Made by a program: the position numbers and the translations under genes. The notes under the pieces are model-generated. The model worked only from the letters and a program-made list of their open reading frames with translations. It was not told where the DNA came from and ran no database searches. Positions 1-12,892 of a stretch of DNA of 64,000 nt are shown here, in pieces (the stretch's first letter is position 1; each line of letters begins with the position of its first letter). The DNA comes from Streptomyces globisporus (GTDB taxonomy: Bacteria; Actinomycetota; Actinomycetes; Streptomycetales; Streptomycetaceae), in the NCBI GenBank assembly GCA_014649555.1, contig BMTG01000008.1, forward strand, positions 341,376 to 405,375, written 5' to 3'.

Positions 1-282
1 GAGCTCGTCGAGGGGTACGCGCAGTACGCGGACCGGATCGACGACCTCATCGTCACCTACGCCGTGGACTGGGAGATCGACCGTATGCCGGTCGTCGACC
101 GGAGTATCCTGCGGCTCGGTGCGTACGAGCTGATCTGGATGGACGAGACCCCGGACGCCGTGGTGATCGACGAGGCCGTCCAGCTGGCCAAGGAGTTCTC
201 CACCGATGACTCCCCGTCCTTCGTGAACGGCCTGCTGGCCCGTTTCAAGGACCTCAAGCCGAACCTCCGCCGGGAGCAGTAG
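1..282 (+). CDS. nusB: Transcription antitermination protein NusB, C-terminal part
   Basis: The reading frame is open from base 1 and ends at TAG 280-282, so the start lies outside the window. The translated tail contains the NusB signature stretch RSILRLGAYELIW, then VVIDEAVQLAKEFS and FVNGLLARF, all typical of the helical C-terminal half of NusB. NusB binds boxA RNA together with NusE (S10) and promotes antitermination on rRNA operons. In actinobacteria it commonly sits downstream of efp near bldD and the pyr genes, which fits the next genes here. A perfect hairpin terminator follows 33 bases after the stop. Confidence 0.93.
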   Translation, partial: ELVEGYAQYADRIDDLIVTYAVDWEIDRMPVVDRSILRLGAYELIWMDETPDAVVIDEAVQLAKEFSTDDSPSFVNGLLARFKDLKPNLRREQ

Positions 283-314
283 CCCCCGGCGGCCGCGCTT
301 CGGCCGCACACCAC

Positions 315-348
315 GAAGGGCCCGCAGCCGACCGGCTGCGGGCCCTTC
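315..348. terminator. Intrinsic terminator between nusB and bldD (convergent)
   Basis: Perfect 16-bp inverted repeat (315-330 with 333-348) separated by only two bases, so the real loop is about four bases. It lies between two convergent genes and can serve both strands; a T-run is absent, as is usual in Streptomyces. Confidence 0.85.
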
Positions 349-453
349 GGTGTACCCGGGGCGGCCTCGGGCACACAAACGCCGGGTGGGCGGAGCCCGA
401 AGGCCCCGCCCACCCGGCGGCACGTTTCTGCTGTGGGGTCCGGCCCCGCTTGC

Positions 454-954
454 TCAGCCCTCGTCGTGGGAGACCGCGCGGCGCGCGTCCGCGTCCAGCA
501 CGCCCCAGCTGATGAGCTGCTCCGTCAGCACGGACGGCGACTGGTCGTAGATCACGGCCAGCGTGCGCAGATCGTCCTGGCGGATCGAGAGCACCTTGCC
601 GTTGTAGTCACCGCGCTGGCTCTGGATGGTCGCCGCGTAGCGCTGCAGCGGACCGGCCTTCTCCGGCGGGACGTGGGCGAGGCGCTCCAGGTCCAGAACG
701 AGCTTCGGCGGCGGCTCGGCGGCTCCGCCCGGCGTCGTACCGGGCAGCAGCTCCTGCACCGGGACCCCGTAGAAGTCCGCCAGCTCGGCGAGGCGCTGCA
801 CGGTCACGGCGCGGTCGCCGCGCTCGTACGAACCGACCACGACGGCCTTCCAGCGGCCCTGGGACTTCTCCTCCACGCCGTGGAGGGAAAGGCCCTGCTG
901 GGTGCGGATGGCACGGAGTTTGGCCCCGAGCTGTTTTGCGTATTCGCTGGACAT
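454..954 (-). CDS. bldD: Developmental master regulator BldD
   Basis: 166 residues. The N-terminal HTH (about 8-66, with LSLHGVEEKS and VGSYERGDRAVTVQRLAELADFYGV) binds DNA. The C-terminal domain carries the c-di-GMP signature RxD-x8-RxxD exactly: R114-G-D116 and R125-Q-D-D128. In Streptomyces a c-di-GMP tetramer glues two BldD subunits together and lets them repress sporulation genes during vegetative growth. Start ATG at 954 is followed by the conserved MSSEYAKQLGAKLRAIR. The gene is transcribed away from pyrR, and the shared 222-base spacer holds a candidate BldD operator (bldD is known to be autoregulated in S. coelicolor). Confidence 0.96.
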   Translation of the reverse strand: MSSEYAKQLGAKLRAIRTQQGLSLHGVEEKSQGRWKAVVVGSYERGDRAVTVQRLAELADFYGVPVQELLPGTTPGGAAEPPPKLVLDLERLAHVPPEKAGPLQRYAATIQSQRGDYNGKVLSIRQDDLRTLAVIYDQSPSVLTEQLISWGVLDADARRAVSHDEG

Positions 955-1001
955 ATGGCTCCCCGGACGCTGGAACAGTGTGCGGCTCCGCCGCGTGGCT
1001 G

Positions 1002-1021
1002 GTAACTCACTGTGAGGTTAC
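1002..1021. promoter_or_regulatory. Candidate BldD operator (autoregulation) upstream of bldD
   Basis: The 20 bases GTAACTCACTGTGAGGTTAC form an imperfect palindrome 48 bases upstream of the bldD start. They match the published BldD consensus (nTnACnC A/T GnGTnAn) at all but one defined position when read from 1002. Known: BldD represses its own promoter. Inferred: this is that site. Confidence 0.6.
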
Positions 1022-1128
1022 GCAGCGTTACTTGGATGCGTCAAGCCGAATGGTCCGGACCGGCACCTCCCGGGGGTGGGACCAGGGCCGGGCGCAAGCC
1101 CTGGTAGCGTGGATGACGCAAATTCGAC

Positions 1129-1166
1129 GTCCTTTAACGATCCGTCCCGTGAGGCGGAGAAGGAGG
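1129..1166 (+). promoter_or_regulatory. PyrR-binding RNA element in the pyr operon leader
   Basis: The leader just upstream of pyrR contains CCTTTAACGATCCG, the loop GTCCCGTGAGGC and CGGAGAAGGAGG. This forms the stem CCTT/AAGG plus TCCG/CGGA around a conserved PyrR-binding loop (compare the Rfam PyrR element). The right arm runs directly into the ribosome binding site AGGAGG at 1161-1166, 10 bases before the ATG at 1177. PyrR bound with UMP should therefore hide the ribosome binding site and shut off translation, as proposed for actinobacterial pyr leaders. Confidence 0.8.
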
Positions 1167-1176
1167 TCCGTTTCTT

Positions 1177-1761
1177 ATGGACGCACAGCACGACGCCACC
1201 GGCAACGCGGCGCGCCCCGTTCTCGAGGCCCCCGACATCGCCCGTGTGCTGACCCGTATCGCCCACGAGATCGTCGAACGCGCCAAGGGCGCCGACGACG
1301 TGGTGCTGCTCGGCATCCCGACCCGGGGCGTGTTCCTCGCCCGTCGGCTCGCCGACAAACTCGAAGAGATCACCGGCCGGAAGACGCCGGTCGGATCGCT
1401 CGACATCACCATGTACCGCGACGACCTGCGGCTGCGCCCGGCGCGCGCCCTGGCCCGCACCGACATCCCCGGCGAGGGGATCGAGGGCAGCCTGGTCGTC
1501 CTGGTCGACGACGTGCTCTTCTCCGGCCGCACGATCCGCGCCGCCCTCGACGCGCTCGGCGACATCGGCCGCCCCCGCGCGGTGCAGCTCGCGGTCCTCG
1601 TCGACCGCGGCCACCGGGAACTCCCGATCCGCGCGGACTACGTCGGCAAGAACCTCCCCACGTCGCTGCGGGAGACGGTCAAGGTCCAGCTCGCCGAGGA
1701 GGACGGCCGCGACGCCGTGCTGCTCGGCGTCAAGCAGACCGCCCCCGCGGACGCGCAGTAG
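1177..1761 (+). CDS. pyrR: Bifunctional pyr RNA regulator / uracil phosphoribosyltransferase PyrR
   Basis: 194 residues, normal for PyrR. The PRPP-binding motif [18 protein letters not shown] lies at about 107-124, and ITMYRDDLR precedes it as in other PyrR proteins. It binds the pyr leader RNA in response to uridine nucleotides and has uracil phosphoribosyltransferase activity. ATG 1177 has AGGAGG ten bases upstream, inside its own RNA target, so the protein probably controls its own translation. First gene of the pyr cluster; pyrB follows after 94 bases that contain a hairpin at 1773-1798. Confidence 0.96.
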   Translation: MDAQHDATGNAARPVLEAPDIARVLTRIAHEIVERAKGADDVVLLGIPTRGVFLARRLADKLEEITGRKTPVGSLDITMYRDDLRLRPARALARTDIPGEGIEGSLVVLVDDVLFSGRTIRAALDALGDIGRPRAVQLAVLVDRGHRELPIRADYVGKNLPTSLRETVKVQLAEEDGRDAVLLGVKQTAPADAQ

Positions 1762-1772
1762 CCCGAACCCTC

Positions 1773-1798
1773 CCGTACGCCCCTGCGGGGCCGTACGG
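1773..1798 (+). other. Hairpin between pyrR and pyrB
   Basis: CCGTACG at 1773-1779 pairs with CGTACGG at 1792-1798, extended by CCCC/GGGG inside. No T-run follows. It could be a processing site or partial terminator that adjusts pyrR against pyrB; function is inferred only. Confidence 0.4.
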
Positions 1799-1855
1799 CG
1801 CCCTTCTGCGCGCCCGCATGCCTGAAACCCCCTCCAGCCACCCGGAGAACCCCAG

Positions 1856-2842
1856 ATGAAGCGTCACCTCATCTCGGCCGCCGACCTCACCCGCGACGAC
1901 GCCGTCCTCATCCTCGACACCGCCGAGGAGATGGCCCGGGTCGCGGACCGGCCGATCAAGAAGCTCCCCACCCTGCGCGGCCGTACCGTCGTCAACCTCT
2001 TCTTCGAGGACTCGACCCGCACCCGCATCTCCTTCGAGGCGGCCGCCAAGCGGCTGTCCGCCGACGTCATCAACTTTTCCGCCAAGGGTTCCTCGGTCTC
2101 CAAGGGCGAGTCCCTCAAGGACACCGCCCTGACCCTGGAGGCGATGGGCGCCGACGCCGTCGTCATCCGGCACGGCGCCTCCGGCGCCCCCTACCGGCTC
2201 GCCACCTCCGGCTGGATCGACGGGGCCGTGGTCAACGCCGGGGACGGCACCCACGAGCACCCCACCCAGGCCCTGCTGGACGCCTTCACGATGCGCCGCC
2301 GGCTCGTCGGCCCCGACGCCGGGCTCGGCCGCGACCTGGACGGCCGCCGCATCACGATCGTCGGCGACATCCTGCACAGCCGCGTCGCCCGCTCCAACGT
2401 CCACCTGCTCACCACGCTCGGCGCGCACGTCACCCTGGTGGCCCCGCCCACCCTCGTCCCCGTGGGCGTCGAGCAGTGGCCCTGCGACGTCAGCTACAGC
2501 CTCGACGACGTGCTGGCGAAGTCCGACGCGGTCATGATGCTGCGTGTGCAGCGCGAACGGATGAACGCCGCCTACTTCCCGACCGAGCGCGAATACTCCC
2601 GCCGCTACGGCCTGGACGGCGAGCGCATGGCGAAGATGCCCGAACACGCCATCGTCATGCACCCCGGCCCGATGGTCCGCGGCATGGAGATCACCGCCGA
2701 GGTCGCCGACTCCGACCGCTGCACGGTCGTCGAGCAGGTCGCCAACGGGGTCTCCATCCGCATGGCCGTGCTCTACCTGCTGCTCGGCGGCTCCGACACC
2801 GCACTGTCCGCCGCCCCCGCCCGTACCGAGGAGAACAAGTAA
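1856..2842 (+). CDS. pyrB: Aspartate carbamoyltransferase catalytic subunit
   Basis: 328 residues. Carbamoyl-phosphate binding motif FFEDSTRTR at about residues 48-57, [10 protein letters not shown] near 135, and the late [11 protein letters not shown] loop mark the catalytic chain. It makes N-carbamoyl-L-aspartate from aspartate and carbamoyl phosphate, the committed step of pyrimidine synthesis. No pyrI regulatory chain is visible. The stop lies two bases before the pyrC ATG, so the two are translationally linked. GGAG sits about ten bases before ATG 1856. Confidence 0.97.
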   Translation: MKRHLISAADLTRDDAVLILDTAEEMARVADRPIKKLPTLRGRTVVNLFFEDSTRTRISFEAAAKRLSADVINFSAKGSSVSKGESLKDTALTLEAMGADAVVIRHGASGAPYRLATSGWIDGAVVNAGDGTHEHPTQALLDAFTMRRRLVGPDAGLGRDLDGRRITIVGDILHSRVARSNVHLLTTLGAHVTLVAPPTLVPVGVEQWPCDVSYSLDDVLAKSDAVMMLRVQRERMNAAYFPTEREYSRRYGLDGERMAKMPEHAIVMHPGPMVRGMEITAEVADSDRCTVVEQVANGVSIRMAVLYLLLGGSDTALSAAPARTEENK

Positions 2843-2844
2843 CC

Positions 2845-4131
2845 ATGAGCAAGATCCTTATTCGCGGTGCGCGGATCCTCGGCGGCGAGCCCAGGGACGT
2901 CCTGATCGACGGCGAGACCGTCGCCGAGGTGGGCACCGGCCTCGACGCCGAGGGCGCCACCGTGATCGAGGCCGAGGGGCAGATCCTGCTGCCCGGCCTG
3001 GTCGACCTGCACACCCATCTGCGCGAGCCCGGCCGCGAGGACTCCGAGACCGTCCTCACCGGCACCAAGGCCGCGGCCGTCGGCGGCTTCACCGCCGTGC
3101 ACGCCATGGCCAACACCTTCCCCGTCGCCGACACCGCCGGCGTCGTCGAGCAGGTCTGGCGGCTCGGCAAGGAGTCCGGCTACTGCGACGTGCAGCCCGT
3201 CGGCGCCGTCACCGTCGGCCTGGAGGGCAAGAAGCTCGCCGAGCTCGGCGCCATGCACGACTCGGCCGCCGGGGTGAAGGTCTTCTCCGACGACGGCAAG
3301 TGCGTCGACGACGCCGTGATCATGCGCCGCGCCCTGGAGTACGTGAAGGCCTTCGACGGCGTCGTCGCCCAGCACGCCCAGGAGCCCCGCCTCACCGAGG
3401 GCGCCCAGATGAACGAGGGCATCGTCTCGGCCGAGCTGGGACTCGGCGGCTGGCCCGCCGTCGCCGAGGAGTCGATCATCGCCCGCGACGTCCTCCTCGC
3501 CGCCCACGTCGGCTCCCGGGTCCACATCTGCCACCTCTCCACCGCCGGCTCCGTGGAGATCGTCCGCTGGGCCAAGTCCAAGGGCTGGAACGTCACCGCC
3601 GAGGTCACCCCGCACCACCTCCTCCTCACCGACGAGCTGGTCCGCACCTACAACCCGGTCTACAAGGTGAACCCGCCGCTGCGCACCGAGGCCGACGTCC
3701 TGGCCCTGCGCGAGGCGCTGGCCGACGGCACGATCGACTGCGTCGCCACCGACCACGCCCCGCACCCGCACGAGGACAAGGACTGCGAGTGGGCCGCGGC
3801 CGCCATGGGCATGGTGGGCCTGGAGACCGCGCTCTCGGTCGTCCAGCAGACGATGGTGGACACCGGTCTGATCGACTGGGCGGGCGTCGCCGACCGCATG
3901 TCCTTCCGCCCCGCGGCCATCGGCCGGCTCGAAGGACACGGCCGTCCCGTCTCGGCGGGTGAGCCCGCCAACCTCACTCTGGTCGATCCGGCATACCGTG
4001 GAGCAGTGGACCCCGCGGGCTTCGCGTCCCGCAGCCGCAACACCCCCTACGAGGGCCGTGAGCTGCCGGGCCGTGTCACCCACACCTTCCTGCGGGGCCG
4101 TGCCACGGTCGTCGACGGGAAGCTCGCGTGA
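2845..4131 (+). CDS. pyrC: Dihydroorotase
   Basis: 428 residues, class I dihydroorotase of the amidohydrolase superfamily. The zinc motif [10 protein letters not shown] is at about 54-63, followed by [10 protein letters not shown], the VTAEVTPHH histidine motif and the late ATDHAPHP aspartate. It closes carbamoyl aspartate to dihydroorotate. The ATG at 2845 follows the pyrB stop by two bases; a longer upstream frame exists but overlaps pyrB out of register and is rejected. The stop TGA overlaps the next start (GTGA). Confidence 0.97.
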   Translation: MSKILIRGARILGGEPRDVLIDGETVAEVGTGLDAEGATVIEAEGQILLPGLVDLHTHLREPGREDSETVLTGTKAAAVGGFTAVHAMANTFPVADTAGVVEQVWRLGKESGYCDVQPVGAVTVGLEGKKLAELGAMHDSAAGVKVFSDDGKCVDDAVIMRRALEYVKAFDGVVAQHAQEPRLTEGAQMNEGIVSAELGLGGWPAVAEESIIARDVLLAAHVGSRVHICHLSTAGSVEIVRWAKSKGWNVTAEVTPHHLLLTDELVRTYNPVYKVNPPLRTEADVLALREALADGTIDCVATDHAPHPHEDKDCEWAAAAMGMVGLETALSVVQQTMVDTGLIDWAGVADRMSFRPAAIGRLEGHGRPVSAGEPANLTLVDPAYRGAVDPAGFASRSRNTPYEGRELPGRVTHTFLRGRATVVDGKLA

Positions 4132-4736
4132 CAACTCTGACCCCCCTGTACCACCTGGCCGCCGAGCAGAAGTCGGCGGAAGTGACGGACTGGGCCGCCC
4201 GCATCGCCTGGGTGGTCGGCCTGTTCGTCTTCATCGCCCTCGTCTACTGGCTGATGCGCCAGGGCTGGAAGTGGCGCGCCAGCCTCCAGTCGGACCTGCC
4301 GGAGCTCCCGGGCCCCCCCGAGGGCTTCGCCGACGACGAGAAGCTGCTGACGCTCCAGGGGCGCTACCACGCCTCCACCACCGCCGGGCAGTGGCTCGAC
4401 CGGATCGTCGCGCACGGGCTCGGCACCCGCAGCCGTACCGAGCTGACGCTCACCGCCCGCGGCCTGGACGTCGTACGCCCCGGAGCTGCCGACTTCTTCA
4501 TCCCGGCCGACGCCCTGCGCGAGGCCCGCCTCGACCAGGCGCTCGCCGGCAAGGTCCTCCCCGAGGGCGGCCTGCTGATCATCACCTGGCAGCACGGCGA
4601 GACGGTGATCGACTCCGGCTTCCGCTCCGACCGCGCCGCCGAGCACCAGGCCTGGGTCGACGCCGTCAACCGGCTCACCGGCACCCCGGCCGACACCGAA
4701 CTCACCAGCACCACGACGGAAGGCACCGCACGATGA
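4128..4736 (+). CDS. PH-like domain membrane protein of the pyr operon
   Basis: 202 residues from GTG 4128, overlapping the pyrC stop by four bases and itself overlapping the carA ATG by four bases. One membrane segment (about 27-44, [17 protein letters not shown]) is followed by a soluble region with PH-like beta character ([38 protein letters not shown]). Actinobacteria often keep such a gene between pyrC and carA (Rv1382 in mycobacteria occupies the equivalent place). Its function is unknown. The tight overlaps on both sides argue that it is made in step with the pyrimidine enzymes, perhaps as a membrane tether; that is a guess. Confidence 0.88.
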   Translation: MTTLTPLYHLAAEQKSAEVTDWAARIAWVVGLFVFIALVYWLMRQGWKWRASLQSDLPELPGPPEGFADDEKLLTLQGRYHASTTAGQWLDRIVAHGLGTRSRTELTLTARGLDVVRPGAADFFIPADALREARLDQALAGKVLPEGGLLIITWQHGETVIDSGFRSDRAAEHQAWVDAVNRLTGTPADTELTSTTTEGTAR

Positions 4737-5864
4737 CCCTCTCCACCCGGGGGGCACAGACCCCCGCCGTACTCGTCCTGGAGGACGGCCGCGCCTTCCG
4801 CGGCCGCGCCTACGGGGCCGTGGGGGAGACCTTCGGCGAAGCGGTGTTCTCCACCGGCATGACCGGCTACCAGGAAACGCTGACCGACCCCTCGTACCAC
4901 CGCCAGGTCGTCGTCATGACGGCCCCGCACGTCGGCAACACCGGCGTCAACGACGAGGACCCCGAGTCCGGCCGCATCTGGGTCTCCGGCTACGTCGTCC
5001 GCGACCCCGCCCGCAAGCCCTCCAACTGGCGCTCGCAGCGCTCTCTGGACGAGGAGCTGGCCGCCCAGGGCGTCGTCGGCATCAGCGGTGTCGACACCCG
5101 CGCCCTCACCCGCCACCTGCGCGAGCGCGGCGCGATGCGCGTCGGGATCTTCTCCGGCGAGGCGATCCCCGACGAGGGCACCCTCCTCGCCAAGGTCCGC
5201 CAGGCCCCCGAGATGACCGGCGCCGACCTCTCCGCCGAAGTGGCGACGAAGGAGGCGTACGTCGTCCCCGCGATCGGCACGAAGAAGTTCACCGTCGCCG
5301 CGGTCGACCTCGGCATCAAGGGCATGACCCCGCACCGGATGGCCGAACGCGGCATCGAGGTGCACGTCCTGCCCGCCACCGCCACCCTGGAAGAGGTGTA
5401 CGCGGTCCGGCCCGACGGCGTCTTCTTCTCCAACGGCCCCGGCGACCCGTCCACCGCCGACCATCCCGTCGCCCTCATGCGCGGCGTGCTGGAGCGCTCC
5501 ACCCCGCTCTTCGGCATCTGCTTCGGCAACCAGATCCTCGGCCGCGCGCTCGGCTTCGGCACCTACAAGCTGAAGTACGGCCACCGCGGCATCAACCAGC
5601 CGGTGCAGGACCGCACCACCGGCAAGGTCGAGGTCACCGCGCACAACCACGGCTTCGCCGTCGACGCCCCGCTCGACAAGGTCTCCGACACCGAGTTCGG
5701 CCGCGCCGAGGTCTCCCACGTCTGCCTGAACGACCAGGTCGTCGAGGGGCTCCAGCTCCTGGACCGGCCCGCGTTCAGCGTCCAGTACCACCCCGAGGCG
5801 GCCGCCGGCCCGCACGACGCCGCGTACCTCTTCGACCGCTTCGTATCCCTGATGGAGGGCCAGC

Positions 5865-5872
<8 letters not shown>
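4733..5872 (+). CDS. carA: Carbamoyl-phosphate synthase small (glutaminase) subunit
   Basis: 379 residues. The N-terminal CPSase domain is followed by a class I glutamine amidotransferase domain with the nucleophile in [11 protein letters not shown] (C263) and the His-x-Glu pair in [11 protein letters not shown]. It releases ammonia from glutamine and channels it to CarB. ATG 4733 overlaps the preceding stop, and the carB GTG at 5865 lies eight bases inside this gene, so small and large subunits are translationally coupled. Confidence 0.97.
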
Positions 5873-9173
<3,301 letters not shown>

Positions 9174-9181
9174 CCGCCCGG

Positions 9182-9213
9182 AGAGGGGGACACCGGAAAC
9201 GGTGTCCCCCTCT
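9182..9213 (+). terminator. Terminator-like hairpin between carB and pyrD
   Basis: AGAGGGGGACACC (9182-9194) pairs perfectly with GGTGTCCCCCTCT (9201-9213) around a six-base loop; TTG follows. This is a strong intrinsic terminator shape inside the pyr gene cluster. Confidence 0.8.
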
Positions 9214-9257
9214 TTGTGAGCCCTGTCGAGCACAACGAGCACCAAGGACATCTCTTC

Positions 9258-10366
<1,109 letters not shown>

Positions 10367-10370
<4 letters not shown>

Positions 10371-11206
10371 CCCTCGAACCCTTCGGCGCCCGCCTGCGCC
10401 ACGCCATGGACACCCGCGGGCCGCTCTGCGTCGGCATCGACCCGCACGCGTCCCTGCTCACCTCCTGGGGCCTCAACGACGACATCGCGGGCCTGGAGCG
10501 CTTCACGCGGACCGTCGTGGAGGCGCTGGCCGACCGGGTCGCCGTGCTCAAGCCGCAGTCCGCGTTCTTCGAGCGGTTCGGCTCGCGCGGCATCGCCGTC
10601 CTGGAGAAGGCCGTCGAGGAGTCCCGCGCCGCCGGGGCGCTGGTCCTGATGGACGCCAAGCGCGGCGACATCGGCTCCACCATGGGCGCCTACGCGGCGA
10701 CCTACCTGGACAAGGACTCCCCGCTCTTCTCCGACGCGGTCACCGTCTCCCCGTACCTGGGCTTCGGCTCGCTGCGCCCGGCGCTGGACGCGGCCGCCGT
10801 CTCCGGTGCGGGCGTCTTCGTCCTCGCCCTCACTTCCAACCCGGAGGGCGCCGAGGTCCAGCGGGCCACGGCTGCCGACGGCCGCTCGCTGGCCCAGCTG
10901 ATGCTCGACCACATGGCCGCCGAGAACGAGGGGGCGGCTCCGCTCGGCTCGGTCGGCGCGGTGGTCGGCGCGACGCTCGGCGACGCGGGGGTGGACCTGG
11001 CGATCAACGGGCCGCTGCTCGCGCCCGGCATCGGCGCCCAGGGGGCGACCCCGGCGGATCTTCCGGCGGTGTTCGGCGACGCGGTGGGCAACGTGGTGCC
11101 CAGCGTGAGCCGGGGCGTGCTGCGCCACGGACCGGACGCGTCAGGGCTGCGCGAAGCAGCCGAACGGTTCGCGGACGAGGTCCGCAGGGCCGTATCCGGC
11201 AGCTGA
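10367..11206 (+). CDS. pyrF: Orotidine 5'-phosphate decarboxylase, type 2
   Basis: 279 residues from GTG 10367, overlapping the pyrD stop by four bases. The active-site Lys-Asp array appears as LMDAKRGDIGSTM (about 95-107), typical of the longer actinobacterial type 2 enzymes, with GIDPHASLL near the start. It turns OMP into UMP, the last step of the pathway. Last gene of the pyr cluster; a hairpin followed by CTTTT lies 66 bases downstream. Confidence 0.96.
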
Positions 11207-11271
11207 CCCTGACACGTTTACAGCGTGTTGACGAATTACTGACGGGAAACCTGGTCGATATGTCGGGAAAA

Positions 11272-11302
11272 TCCTGGTCGGCCACAGCTGACCAGGACTT
11301 TT
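11272..11302 (+). terminator. Intrinsic terminator of the pyr cluster
   Basis: TCCTGGTC (11272-11279) pairs with GACCAGGA (11290-11297), with GGC/GCT closing further inside, followed by CTTTTC. This is a classic stem plus T-run. Confidence 0.8.
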
Positions 11303-11314
11303 CGTCTGTTCTCG

Positions 11315-11343
11315 CTGACTACAGCGGCCCTTGCCGCTAGTCT
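11315..11343 (+). promoter_or_regulatory. Candidate sigma-70 type promoter for the sIHF gene
   Basis: CTGACT (11315-11320) and TAGTCT (11338-11343) are separated by 17 bases, a good vegetative promoter fit. The -10 box ends about 110 bases before the sIHF start, leaving a leader of roughly 100 bases. Confidence 0.5.
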
Positions 11344-11452
11344 CCGTCGAAGAGCGGCCGAGCACAGTGTGTTCGTCGCTCACCTGGTGGGGTGGCGTCC
11401 AGCTTCCCCGTGGGTCCGTATCCGACAGATCGACATCCGAGGTGACGTAGGC

Positions 11453-11776
11453 GTGGCTCTTCCGCCCCTTACCCCTGAACAGCGCGCAGCCGCGCTCGAA
11501 AAGGCCGCCGCGGCTCGCCGGGAGCGGGCCGAGGTCAAGAATCGACTCAAGCACTCCGGCGCCTCCCTCCACGAGGTCATCAAGCAGGGCCAGGAGAACG
11601 ACGTCATCGGGAAGATGAAGGTCTCCGCACTGCTGGAATCCCTGCCGGGCGTCGGCAAGGTCCGCGCCAAGCAGATCATGGAGCGTCTCGGCATCTCCGA
11701 GAGCCGCCGGGTCAGGGGTCTTGGCTCCAACCAGATCGCATCCCTGGAGCGTGAGTTCGGCGGCAGTCCCGCCTGA
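11453..11776 (+). CDS. sihF: Actinobacterial integration host factor sIHF (MihF type)
   Basis: 107 residues from GTG 11453 (GAGGTGA lies about eight bases upstream). This matches the 107-residue S. coelicolor sIHF; a longer frame from 11369 would add an unconserved tail and is rejected. The charged N-terminal helix ([31 protein letters not shown]) and the helix-two-turns-helix [18 protein letters not shown] are the family hallmarks. This nucleoid protein binds DNA without sequence specificity, affects supercoiling and is needed for normal sporulation and antibiotic production in Streptomyces. gmk follows. Confidence 0.95.
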   Translation: MALPPLTPEQRAAALEKAAAARRERAEVKNRLKHSGASLHEVIKQGQENDVIGKMKVSALLESLPGVGKVRAKQIMERLGISESRRVRGLGSNQIASLEREFGGSPA

Positions 11777-11814
11777 CGTTCTCAGGCACTCCTGAGAGCG
11801 GGGATAATCGCCCC

Positions 11815-12408
11815 ATGGCTGCAACATCCCGGGGGACGTCCCCCGTACCCCCGGACGTACGTCCGCGGCTGACCGTGCTCTCCGGCCCCTCGGGGGTCGG
11901 CAAGAGCACGGTCGTCGCCCATATGCGCTCCGTGCACCCCGAGGTCTGGCTCTCCGTGTCGGCGACGACGCGCAAGCCGCGCCCCGGGGAGCGCAACGGC
12001 GTCCACTACTTCTTCGTGGACGACGAGGAGTTCGACAAGCTCATCGCCAACGGCGAGCTGCTGGAGTGGGCCGAGTTCGCGGGCAACCGCTACGGCACGC
12101 CCCGCCGGGCCGTGCTGGACCGCCTGGAGGCGGGCGAGCCGGTCCTGCTGGAGATCGACCTCCAGGGCGCCCGGCTGGTCCGCCAGTCGATGGACGACGC
12201 GCGTCTGGTCTTCCTGGCCCCGCCGAGCTGGGAGGAGCTGGTGCGCCGGCTCACCGGCCGGGGCACCGAGGCCCCCGAGGTCATCGAGCGCCGGCTCGAC
12301 GCCGCCAAGGTCGAGCTGGCCGCCGAGGCGGAGTTCGATACGACGCTCGTCAACACCTCCGTCGAGGATGTGGCACGCGAGCTGCTAGCCTTGATGCTTC
12401 AGGCCTAG
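11815..12408 (+). CDS. gmk: Guanylate kinase
   Basis: 197 residues. The P-loop [14 protein letters not shown] starts at about residue 24; [22 protein letters not shown] and [15 protein letters not shown] are the GMP-binding segments. It phosphorylates GMP/dGMP to the diphosphate. The order sIHF-gmk-rpoZ is conserved in actinobacteria. Confidence 0.97.
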   Translation: MAATSRGTSPVPPDVRPRLTVLSGPSGVGKSTVVAHMRSVHPEVWLSVSATTRKPRPGERNGVHYFFVDDEEFDKLIANGELLEWAEFAGNRYGTPRRAVLDRLEAGEPVLLEIDLQGARLVRQSMDDARLVFLAPPSWEELVRRLTGRGTEAPEVIERRLDAAKVELAAEAEFDTTLVNTSVEDVARELLALMLQA

Positions 12409-12470
12409 ATCCCGGCCATCGTCAAGATCGCTCGGAATCTTTGATCTACACCCCCTTCGGAAGGCAGAGA

Positions 12471-12743
12471 GTGTCCTCTTCCATCACCACGCCCGAGGGC
12501 ATCATCAACCCGCCGATTGATGAGCTCCTCGAGGCCACCGACTCGAAGTACAGCCTGGTGATCTACGCGGCCAAGCGCGCCCGTCAGATCAACGCGTACT
12601 ACTCGCAGCTCGGTGAAGGCCTCCTCGAGTACGTCGGTCCGCTCGTCGACACCCACGTGCACGAGAAGCCGCTGTCGATCGCGCTCCGCGAGATCAACGC
12701 GGGCCTGCTGACCTCCGAGGCCATCGAGGGCCCCGCGCAGTAA
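12471..12743 (+). CDS. rpoZ: RNA polymerase omega subunit
   Basis: 90 residues from GTG 12471 (GGAAGG upstream). The sequence reads [14 protein letters not shown], then the omega core [26 protein letters not shown], as in S. coelicolor omega. It helps assemble and stabilise RNA polymerase by clamping beta-prime. A longer frame running back into gmk is a shadow. A strong hairpin follows the stop. Confidence 0.96.
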   Translation: MSSSITTPEGIINPPIDELLEATDSKYSLVIYAAKRARQINAYYSQLGEGLLEYVGPLVDTHVHEKPLSIALREINAGLLTSEAIEGPAQ

Positions 12744-12771
12744 CGCAGCAGCACCGCAGCACCTTCACTCC

Positions 12772-12798
12772 AGGCCCGGCGGCCCGTCCGCCGGGCCT
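12772..12798 (+). terminator. Hairpin terminator after rpoZ
   Basis: AGGCCCGGCGG (12772-12782) pairs perfectly with CCGCCGGGCCT (12788-12798) around a five-base loop. Confidence 0.75.
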
Positions 12799-12892
12799 GA
12801 GGTGTGTCCGGGGCCGGATGAACGCGCCGCGCGCGGTGAGGCAGCATGGGACGCACATGTTGCCGTTACGGTGCCGAGTGCGGGGAGACGCA

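Noticed and set aside
11369-11452. Longer N-terminus for the sIHF gene
   Set aside because: The added residues are unlike the family; GTG 11453 has the ribosome binding site and gives the known 107-residue length.
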